Below, piece after piece: positions 1 to 7,534 of a DNA stretch of 64,000 bases. The notes under the pieces were generated by a model. The model did no database searches. It was not told where the DNA came from and was given only the letters and a program-made list of their open reading frames with translations. Position numbers and translations under genes: made by a program. Numbering within the stretch: the first letter of the stretch is position 1; each line of letters starts with the position of its first letter. Source of the stretch: Wolfiporia cocos (Eukaryota; Basidiomycota; Agaricomycetes; Polyporales; Phaeolaceae); contig JACCLO010000017.1 in the NCBI GenBank assembly GCA_029448655.1, forward strand, positions 62,001 to 126,000. Reading direction: 5' to 3'.

Positions 1-125
1 TCGACACGAAAAGATCGAGCGAAGTCGCGCGCATCATTGCCAAAAATATGATACATTGACTCGAATACACTCTTTACAGCGGGTACGGGACTAAAATTAC
101 ACGGGAGCACAAGTGGGCAGGTCAT
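1..125 (-). CDS. pol: B1 pol, N-terminal fragment (runs off left edge)
   Basis: The minus-strand reading frame opens with an ATG at 125-123 that overlaps the gag stop (TGATG). It encodes a segment with FGNDARDFARSFR, matching FGNSAMDFARRTR near residues 68-79 of the A3 Pol, just ahead of the protease. It is therefore the N-terminus of a Ty3/gypsy polyprotein; only about 41 codons are present. The frame is -1 relative to gag, unlike family A, where pol is +1. Confidence 0.75.
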   Translation of the reverse strand, partial: MTCPLVLPCNFSPVPAVKSVFESMYHIFGNDARDFARSFRV

Positions 126-2467
126 CACATGTGCTCGGTGGGAAAACCCGAGGCAGAGCTTCCGTAGATGCCCAGGGTGTTTGCGGAGTCGGCTATCCGC
201 TTGCGAAGCCAGGGCAGATGTGTCCTGATGGAGTCGCCCGACGGTGTAGGCGCAGTCGAAGTCGAACCAGTCGACTGGGTCTGGACGGGGCTGGTGCTTT
301 CAGCCAATTGCACCGGGCTCCCGCTTTTCTCCTCATCGCTGATGCGCGTAGTGGGGGCCAGAGGAACCACCTCTGGCTGCTTCGGAACGTTGGTCCGGAT
401 GGTCCCTACGGTGGCTTGGGGGGACTCATCCTCGTCGTCAGTCACCAGTTCCTGGGTGCTGACGATTCGGACCTTGTATTTTTTCTTCGGGTCCAATTTC
501 TTCTGGCCCGACTGTTGCGTTCCGCTCGACGAGCCTGTCGGCTTCGTCGTTCCGCTTCCACTACTGGCCGGCTTGGCTTCCTTCGGCTTGTTCTTAGGGT
601 TCTCAGGACAGTCGCCCCATTTGTGTTGTCCGGGGTGCTTGCGACAGTCCTTCCCGTAAGAGCCGGTTTCCTTTGCCTTGCCTTTGCCTTTGTCATCAGC
701 CTTGGCAGGCTTCGACGTAGCTTTGTCGGCGGTCTTGCCAGACCCCGACGACTCCTTCTTCTTTTCTTCCTCAAAGATTTTGCCTTTGAGCTTGTCCGGG
801 TATTGCCTCTTGTAGAGGTCAATGGCCATATCGAGGTATACCTCCCAGTCGGTCGGCATTGTAAAGCCGGGAACCGATTCTAAGGTAGCGAGGGTTTCTC
901 GCACCTTTTCCGGGAGGATCCGTTTGATGTGACTGAACAACGTCTTGTTGTCAGTCTCGGCCAGGCGAGCCAGGGTCCTGAGCTTCTGTGCCCAGGAGAA
1001 GAAGTCCGATTGGAGCTTCTTCTTCCCTTCGTCTCCGAAGTACCCTTCAATCTCCTTTTCGGCAATCTCCTTGTCCGTCTTCTTGCCGTACACCTTCTCG
1101 ATCGTTTCTGCAAACGTTTTCCAGGTGTGCCCCGAGGTTTGTCCGGCGGCGATTTTATCAACTACCGGCGACATGTACTGGTAGGCCTCACCCGTAAGCC
1201 GCAGCAGGGCTTGGCGAACCTTGTCTTCCTCGAGGGTCACCTTGGCGTCTGCGAAGTACATGCCCATTTTTTGGATCCACTCTTTTGACGAGATGGAGTC
1301 CTTGGGGCCCGAGAATTTGGGCGGCTGAGTCGGTTTGGTCTGTTGGAAGTTGACCGTTGTGGCTGCTGCTGTCGCGGCTGCCGGTGCGTTTTTTAGAGCG
1401 GTTAACTCCGCTTCGAGTTGGTCGATTCTATTAATTAGTGCCGTGACCTGGGCACCGCTGGGTCCCGCAGTTGGGACTGCCGGACGCTTTTGCAGTATTG
1501 CGATGTCTTTTTCTATGCGGACGAACCGATTTTCGGAAAGGGTATCCAATTGTTGCCGCAAACTCTCTGCTTCCTCTAGTGCTTCTATTCTATTTTGAAG
1601 CACCTGGTTGTGACTCCGAATCTGGTTGGTCTTGTTCCAGACCATTTCCATATCCGTGTCTACCCGGCTCTTGTATGCCGCGAGGTTGCTATAGAGGTGG
1701 TTTTTGGCTTGGTACAGCGCCTCCCTGTAAGCTTCTTTTCCCACCTGCAGAACTTCGTCTGAGGCGGCCACTTCCAGAGTGCGCTGTAACCTTCCCATCA
1801 ATTCGTTTTCGCTTCTCTCTGGCTGCGCGACTATTTCCAGGGTTCTCTTTTCATAGGAGGGGAGGAGATCGGGGAGCGTTCCGAATAGGGGCTCCGTGTT
1901 GACTGGTTCCTCCGGCCGTGGAGTCTCGCTGCCTTCGGGGGTGATGACTGCTCGGCGTGCGGGTGTTTCCGGGTTGAAGAGCCTGGCGGCTCTTGTGCGT
2001 GGCGACGCTTCTTCCTGGGAGTACCAGTGGACGTCACCGTACAGGACTATGAGGTCCGACAGGGGGATGGCGGTGCAGTAATTGTCCCACCTCCACCACG
2101 AGATGTGGTTCCTGGTCGAATCTTCCCCGTAGTACTTGATGTACGCCGTATGGTTTACATTCAGGAATGGGCGCACATGCGCCGGAATTGAGTTAAAGGA
2201 GGTGACACTCCCCCTAACTCTGATGCCGAATACGACTCGCAGGTAGTCCATCAAGCAGGTTTGCTCTCCGGGCCACGCGTGCTTGCCGACGGCGGGGCGG
2301 TAGGCCGTAGCCACCTTGTGGGTGTTGTACAGAGCGCCTTGTACGATCGTGTAAGACACCATTGCTGGACAGTATTCGTCAGCTTGAGTTATTTTCTTCC
2401 TTAAACGATAATTCAAAAAAGAAAGTGCCTTTTCAGGACTTAAATGCCTTTTCAGGACTTTTCGCAA
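125..2467 (-). CDS. gag: B1 Gag polyprotein
   Basis: Up to 780 aa, open throughout. The N-terminal third has no recognised domain. Residues about 220-340 are heptad-rich and probably coiled coil. The middle contains a retrotransposon-gag-like block (PPKFSGPKDSISSKEWIQKM onward) alignable with family A Gag (PPPEFSGSSGKVTAQEWVEKM). A Lys-rich linker leads to a putative zinc knuckle of the form CX2HX3HX4C (CRKHPGQHKWGDC), not canonical CCHC. The first ATG (2467) lies inside an 18-bp repeat, so a later Met at 2362 may be the real start. Expected to form the virus-like particle. Pol follows with a TGATG stop/start overlap. Confidence 0.88.
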   Translation of the reverse strand: MRKVLKRHLSPEKALSFLNYRLRKKITQADEYCPAMVSYTIVQGALYNTHKVATAYRPAVGKHAWPGEQTCLMDYLRVVFGIRVRGSVTSFNSIPAHVRPFLNVNHTAYIKYYGEDSTRNHISWWRWDNYCTAIPLSDLIVLYGDVHWYSQEEASPRTRAARLFNPETPARRAVITPEGSETPRPEEPVNTEPLFGTLPDLLPSYEKRTLEIVAQPERSENELMGRLQRTLEVAASDEVLQVGKEAYREALYQAKNHLYSNLAAYKSRVDTDMEMVWNKTNQIRSHNQVLQNRIEALEEAESLRQQLDTLSENRFVRIEKDIAILQKRPAVPTAGPSGAQVTALINRIDQLEAELTALKNAPAAATAAATTVNFQQTKPTQPPKFSGPKDSISSKEWIQKMGMYFADAKVTLEEDKVRQALLRLTGEAYQYMSPVVDKIAAGQTSGHTWKTFAETIEKVYGKKTDKEIAEKEIEGYFGDEGKKKLQSDFFSWAQKLRTLARLAETDNKTLFSHIKRILPEKVRETLATLESVPGFTMPTDWEVYLDMAIDLYKRQYPDKLKGKIFEEEKKKESSGSGKTADKATSKPAKADDKGKGKAKETGSYGKDCRKHPGQHKWGDCPENPKNKPKEAKPASSGSGTTKPTGSSSGTQQSGQKKLDPKKKYKVRIVSTQELVTDDEDESPQATVGTIRTNVPKQPEVVPLAPTTRISDEEKSGSPVQLAESTSPVQTQSTGSTSTAPTPSGDSIRTHLPWLRKRIADSANTLGIYGSSASGFPTEHM

Positions 2468-2504
2468 TCAATGCCATGCACCAAAGATAATGCCTTTTCA
2501 GGAC
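2424..2504. repeat. Three copies of a TGCCTTTTCAGGACTT repeat between B1 ORF0 and gag
   Basis: The unit occurs at about 2427, 2445 and 2490. The first two are adjacent; the third is separated by about 27 bp. They lie at the start of the B1 gag frame and extend it upstream, so the extra N-terminal residues may be an artefact of the repeat. Confidence 0.8.
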
Positions 2505-2514
2505 TTTCTATCTA

Positions 2515-2761
2515 CTACAATTCGGGTTTGCCGAGGTCGAAGTTGAGACCGCTATGTACTAAATGTGTTTTTAAGTACGTAGCGTGCTGTTTCACGTCTA
2601 GGTCTCCAAAAATGTGCTCCACCCTCCTGAGATATTTTTCGAGGCGGCGGAGGTCTTCGTTCTTCATGGAGTCCTGACGGACCCTTTGCTCCAGGTGTGT
2701 GGAGAGATCGTCGAAGTCGGTGATGAGGGTGGTGAATTTCGCTATTATTGGGGCCGTGGTG
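2515..2761 (-). pseudogene. B1 ORF0, C-terminal part (split from 12752-13320 by A1)
   Basis: Continues the frame of 12752-13320 exactly when A1 and one GTTGC copy are removed; the joined ORF is 271 codons. This half is alpha-helical and charged and aligns with the C-terminus of family A ORF0: both have an L-DL segment, then an N-x-D-x-R segment, then KY. The stop is 48 nt before the first gag ATG. Function unknown. Confidence 0.8.
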
Positions 2762-2766
2762 GTTGC

Positions 2767-3466
2767 TGTCACAGATTTGGGACATGCCACTATTTTTCCC
2801 GTATTTTTACCTATTTATCTGGTATTTCTACGACCTTGTAGACATTTACGCTGCTAAGCGCCCGTCTAGCACGTACACGCAACCAAACAACACGTACACA
2901 ACGCGGTATACGTCCACTTGTCATAACAACACGTACATAACACGCTTGTACGCGTCAATGACTCAGCGGACTAACCTCCGGTGTCACGCGCTTTACTCAT
3001 ATCCCGATACCGGGCTATGTCAGTACGATTGGATAAGCGGCCCGCTCGTTATCACATGCCAATGCCCTTATGATTACTCATATCCCGATGCCGGTATATA
3101 AGAATCACATGCATGGCTTACTAACGTAGCTACAGCCACTTCCACAACATGGACCTACGGTCCAAACAAACGATCTTACTGGTGCGGCCATTACCGGCGC
3201 ACATGGTCTATTGTAGTTTACGACTTAACCATATTAGTTATGTCTGCGCACAGACCACCTTCATGTTTGGCTCCCTTACCGGTAACCAAACAAAGCATGT
3301 ATATAAGTAGGGCTATCACTGCGGATAAGCCTTAGATTTGTTCTCTGCATTCGCACAGTTACATACCATCTCTGCTTGCGCCCACTAGCCTCCTCACCAA
3401 CCTTCTGCAACATCTTCAAGTCGCCTATAAGGTTATAGTGTGAGTCCCACAGTCTAGTCTGTGTCA
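2767..3466 (+). repeat. A1 5' LTR
   Basis: 700 bp, from TGTCACAG to GTGTCA. Contains a TATA box at about 3300, a short inverted repeat (GGCT...AGCC) at 3312-3332, and the presumed transcript start at 3334. Same sequence as 12052-12751. Confidence 0.97.
3299..3344 (+). promoter_or_regulatory. A1 core promoter and self-primer sequence
   Basis: TATATAAG starts at 3301. An inverted repeat (GGCT...AGCC) follows. AGATTTGTTCT at 3334-3344, 33 nt from the TATA start, is exactly complementary to the 11 nt at 3469-3479. The spacing fits a transcript starting at this sequence, as in Tf1, where the first 11 nt of the RNA prime reverse transcription. Confidence 0.8.
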
Positions 3467-3479
3467 TAAGAACAAATCT
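3467..3479 (+). promoter_or_regulatory. A1 primer-binding site (self-priming type)
   Basis: Two spacer bases (TA) follow the LTR, then AGAACAAATCT (3469-3479), the exact reverse complement of 3334-3344 in the LTR. It does not begin with TGG, which a tRNA 3'-end primer site would. Confidence 0.82.
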
Positions 3480-4486
3480 CCCCCTACCCCCGCCCTTGCG
3501 CTTGCGCTTGGGTCTGGGTTTCTATCCTACAGGGGCTATTACTTGTTGCTGCGCACATCCCTTTCTGCCTGACAAGGCGATTGGGATGATAGTTGAGATC
3601 TGGGGGATACATCGCCATCCTCGGCAGAGGATAGGCAACCAGGGAAGCCACACCGCCTTTTTAGGCAGGGGGCCTACCTAACCCGGACTCCAGGGTCAAG
3701 GAGACATGGTCCTCGCTGACAAGCTTGGATTATGCGCGGTTAAGACCCGCCTGTGGAGAAAAGGGGACGGTCTGCCTGTGTGCGCCCAACCCCCTGTCAT
3801 GGCAAGCGTTGTTCAGCGCCCCATCACTATCCATAGGGTCATCATTATGATGGCATGGGAATTTTCCAAAGCTGCCTCCCAGGCGTAAGGGACCTGCTTT
3901 GAACCCGTTATGGGAAAAGCAGTGAGGGGGGTGACGTAAAAAATCACCCTGCCATAGGTCACTCGCGGTAGCCAATAGCATAAGTCCTCCGGGCAGCTCG
4001 GCGTGCGAGCATGGGTCAAACGGATTTGGGGCCCCATTGGAAGAGAAGCGCGTGGCCCACTCCTTCGGGATGTGGAGCGCTGCTGTCTCGCGATCTTAGA
4101 TCGACAATGGTTTTCTAGCCCTGATGTGACACCCATGTGGCTATAGACGGCAACCTCATTGTTGAAGCATGGACAGGCTAAGGGATGTAAAATCCCAGCC
4201 ACGTTCCGGCATCGTCCCTCCGGGGCGGTGTCGTGTATCCGATTCCCAATCATCTGACCCAGGAACCGGCCTGGCAGTCAGCAACTCTACCCCTGGAGTC
4301 GGCGCCTCTGACCGTTAGGGTCATGCGAATATCCGCGCCGTCTCGGCACAGGGTTTGCGCGCAACATAAGAGTAATTATGCCCCGTAGTACACCTTCTTT
4401 GCTCCTGAAAAGGAGTCCACTACCCTACCTTACATAATCCCTTTTATTCCTGTTCTTGGACGTATCACTGGGAAACTTCGTTTCTC
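3480..4486 (+). other. A1 5' leader, about 1 kb, non-coding
   Basis: No convincing ORF; several short upstream ATGs. The sequence is strongly conserved in A3 (48667-49674) and A4 (from 58538), and in A2 except for a diverged stretch near 30880-31070. That suggests a cis role such as packaging, dimerisation or internal initiation, which is inference. Confidence 0.6.
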
Positions 4487-5410
4487 ATGAATGCTGCACT
4501 TTCTAGAATCATGCCCCGCGTTACCCGTCGCACCCGTGGCTCCTCCACTGCCCCCTACGTCAAACCGGCGAAGCGGTCCCTTCTCAGCCGCATCGACACC
4601 ACCGACATTCCTCGGGCAGAGGACGTCACTTACACCCTTCCTGTAAAGGAAGACTACACCGGGAAACTCCATCTCTGGGAGATTCCCGTCCACATGCCAA
4701 AGCACATCGCTGAGGCTGGGAAACCCGCTCCTCGACCTCCCAAACCAGTTCCGCTCGCTAAGCGCATCTGGACAGAGGAAGAGAAGCTAGCGCAATCCAT
4801 TACCGCCATGGAGAACCTTATCGAACTCCGCGAACTCAACAAGCTCAAGCTCGCCCGCGATAAGCTGAATAAGCGAATCGCCGCCAAACAAGCCGCCAAG
4901 GAAGCCAAGCAAGCAGCTTCTTCACTGGCCCTCCGTCTCTCCAGCCCGGCGGCCGGACCTTCTGTTCCGGCCAACCACAAGATTCTCGACCCTTCCCTCG
5001 TCTTCGGGAAGAAGAAACCCCTCCAAGCATGCGACCAAGTCATCCCCATGCTAGAAGGCACTCTCACTCGTCTCACTCCTCTCGCCAACCATCCCCCTAA
5101 TTACCCAGGCTTCCATATGGAAAACGACATGCGTTTCCATACTATGGTAGTAGAATTGGAGGACTTGGTGGATAACGTAAAGGATAGAGCGAGACGGGGG
5201 AGGATCACCAATAGAGACTGGAGAATTATGAAAAAGTATTGCAAACAGCTCGGCAATATTTCCTTTTTGGATTGGCGTACGGACTTAGCTCGTATCGTAG
5301 CAGAATGCGTAGCGCTACAAATTACTTTTGCCTTCGGTGTAACACCACCTGACAAGGTGGCAGGGCCCTCAACTACTTCGGTAGAAGAGGATATACTCGC
5401 GATTGTATAG
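4487..5410 (+). CDS. A1 ORF0, conserved protein of unknown function upstream of gag
   Basis: 307 aa, intact; the alternative Met at 4511 (MPRVTRRTR) would give 299 aa. The N-terminus is Arg/Lys-rich. Residues about 100-145 form a Lys/Ala-rich, probably coiled-coil helix. The C-terminal 100 residues are helical and are the part shared with B1 ORF0. No zinc finger, signal peptide or membrane segment. The gap to gag is 144 nt. The same ORF is intact in A3 (307 aa) and broken in A2 and A4. A separate ORF upstream of gag is not part of the usual Ty3/gypsy plan. No function can be assigned; an RNA-binding or particle-assembly role is a guess from its charge. Confidence 0.9.
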   Translation: MNAALSRIMPRVTRRTRGSSTAPYVKPAKRSLLSRIDTTDIPRAEDVTYTLPVKEDYTGKLHLWEIPVHMPKHIAEAGKPAPRPPKPVPLAKRIWTEEEKLAQSITAMENLIELRELNKLKLARDKLNKRIAAKQAAKEAKQAASSLALRLSSPAAGPSVPANHKILDPSLVFGKKKPLQACDQVIPMLEGTLTRLTPLANHPPNYPGFHMENDMRFHTMVVELEDLVDNVKDRARRGRITNRDWRIMKKYCKQLGNISFLDWRTDLARIVAECVALQITFAFGVTPPDKVAGPSTTSVEEDILAIV

Positions 5411-5554
5411 TAGAAATACTATCATCTTTTAACTCTGAAATAGAGTGCGAGTGTGATCTATAACGAAAGTCGCAGCTTTCAAACCCAATCCCTTCTTAAG
5501 AATCTAAGACAATGAGTACCCGGAAACTAACATTCGTCACAAACAGATTCACAA

Positions 5555-7534
5555 ATGTCTTCCACCTCCTCCGTTAGCACCCCCCTCGCCCCCCGCAAGA
5601 TGCGCCTCCGCTCAGAAGGCCCGGTGACCCCGGAAGCTGGTCCCTCGGGAACCCAGCAGCTGGTGACACTAGAACACCTCAGCGAGGAAGAGGAAGAGGA
5701 AGAGGAAGAAGAAATGCCGGAGTTCGCTCCCCCGCAAAGGGAATCTCCGACCAACCCCATGGGTACACGCCCAGGCTCCCCCATTGCCGGATACCCACCG
5801 GCTCGTCGAACTCGCCCTATCGGGCCCGCCACCACACTGGAAATGGAATTTTCGGGTCCGACACGACAGACCAATGTCGCTGTCGAGAACAACCTCAAGG
5901 CGTACCTTCCCGAGGAGGAACACCACAAGGTGGATGGGTCCATACATGGGCCAATCATCGATGCCGCCGTACAACGAAGTGCGGCCATAAGCCATGACAC
6001 CACCGACACCCTAGGTCGAATGGTGCACGCCCGCCTGGAGCGTATCCATGAACGAATCGATTCCCTGGCTGGGCAATCCAGGGCAATCGAACAGAAGGCC
6101 CAAGACGAGCTACACGAAGCGGTCAATTCGGTCCGGAACGAGGTATTGTCCACCATGGTGGACCTTGGCAAGGAACTCCGGCAGGAGTACACCGCCAAGC
6201 TCTCCGAAATGGAGAAGCAGCTCCGAAAGGACTACCGGTCCCGGCTGGACGACCTCGAGGATGCGTTCGCAGAGCGCATGGAGAAGGTTGACGAGGAACT
6301 TCGGAGAATTCGCAAGAATCCCTCCGTTCCCAACCCTCCCGTCATCCGCACGCCCCCGGAAGAACCCGCACCGGCCCCCGGTAATGCTCAAGCCCGTGCA
6401 GCCGAGGCCGCTGCCGCCGCACAAGCTGCGGCCGCCGCTGCAGCAGCCGTCGCCCCGCAGATTCCAGGTCTGCCCCAAAACCTGAAAATCCCCCCTCCCC
6501 CCGAATTCTCTGGGTCATCTGGAAAGGTGACTGCACAGGAATGGGTGGAGAAGATGGGCCTGTACTTCGGTACGCTCAGGGTCTACGATGACCATGACCG
6601 TATCACCACGGCCCTCTTCCGCGTCACAGGGGACGCATACAAGTTTTTCTCGCCTCTCATCAAGAAGGCAGGAAACGGTGAACCTCTCGGCACCTGGGAG
6701 GACTTCACCAAATCCGTAATGGTGCAATATGGGAAGATGACGGATAAGGAGATCGCGAAGAAGGAAATTCGCGGCTACTACGGCACGAAGGGCAAGGAAC
6801 TGGCAGAATCAAACTATTTCAATTACTGCGAACGGTTCCGCACCCTCGGCCGACTCTCCGAAACCGCCAACGAGACTCTGGTGTGGGAATTCACCGAGAC
6901 TCTCCCCGAAAAGGTTAAGGACACCTTAAACGTCCTCGGCAAGACTCCGTTCTTCAAGGCCCCGACCGACATCGAACCTCTAATCGACTTCGCTCTGGAA
7001 ATGTACCAAACGTCATATCCAGACAAGATCAAGGGCTCGATCTTCGAGAAGGCCGGCAAGAAGGACTCGGCCCCTGCCGAAAAGAAGGAGACGTCCTCCG
7101 CTTCTGCGAAGAAGTCGGAGAAAAAGAAGGACAAGGGAAAGGCGCCCGCCGACACCGCCAATGCCGTCTGCACATACTGCAAGCAGACGGGACACTACTT
7201 CAACAAGTGTCCTAAGCTTGCGGCAGACAAGGCCGCGGGAACGTTTGTGCCTGCCGCTCAGCGGGCCGAACAACAAAGGGCGAAGGATGCAGCTGCCGCG
7301 TCTGGAAAGACCACGGCTGCTCCTTCGGGTAGTGGAAAGGGACAGGCTTCTGGCAAGAAGCCGTACTCGGCGCCCCCCGCGGATGGCAAGACGTATCGTG
7401 CCCGAACAATCTGGGAAGAAGTGACGGCTGACTCAAGCTCAGCAGGACCCTCGGCCCCCGCCACCACCGTCGCCAATGTCGGGACCATCTCGGTTCCCCT
7501 CGCCCCCACTACACGTCTCGAAGATGTCTTGTGA
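5555..7534 (+). CDS. gag: A1 Gag polyprotein with CCHC zinc knuckle
   Basis: 659 aa, intact. Order: acidic N-terminus with a Glu run (about 46-54); coiled-coil segment about 165-260; Ala-rich linker about 280-300; retrotransposon-gag-like capsid region about 320-500; Lys-rich linker; zinc knuckle CTYCKQTGHYFNKC (CX2CX4HX4C) near 540. Forms the particle and binds element RNA. It ends in TTG-TGA-A, and pol lies in the +1 frame overlapping the last 59 nt. Confidence 0.95.
   Translation: MSSTSSVSTPLAPRKMRLRSEGPVTPEAGPSGTQQLVTLEHLSEEEEEEEEEEMPEFAPPQRESPTNPMGTRPGSPIAGYPPARRTRPIGPATTLEMEFSGPTRQTNVAVENNLKAYLPEEEHHKVDGSIHGPIIDAAVQRSAAISHDTTDTLGRMVHARLERIHERIDSLAGQSRAIEQKAQDELHEAVNSVRNEVLSTMVDLGKELRQEYTAKLSEMEKQLRKDYRSRLDDLEDAFAERMEKVDEELRRIRKNPSVPNPPVIRTPPEEPAPAPGNAQARAAEAAAAAQAAAAAAAAVAPQIPGLPQNLKIPPPPEFSGSSGKVTAQEWVEKMGLYFGTLRVYDDHDRITTALFRVTGDAYKFFSPLIKKAGNGEPLGTWEDFTKSVMVQYGKMTDKEIAKKEIRGYYGTKGKELAESNYFNYCERFRTLGRLSETANETLVWEFTETLPEKVKDTLNVLGKTPFFKAPTDIEPLIDFALEMYQTSYPDKIKGSIFEKAGKKDSAPAEKKETSSASAKKSEKKKDKGKAPADTANAVCTYCKQTGHYFNKCPKLAADKAAGTFVPAAQRAEQQRAKDAAAASGKTTAAPSGSGKGQASGKKPYSAPPADGKTYRARTIWEEVTADSSSAGPSAPATTVANVGTISVPLAPTTRLEDVL

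Noticed and set aside
113..883. 256-aa plus-strand ORF
   Set aside because: It is the shadow of B1 gag on the other strand; no motif, and the gag frame has clear domains.
3496..4253. Small ORFs on both strands of the A leader
   Set aside because: Short, overlapping and without recognisable protein; better read as leader RNA.
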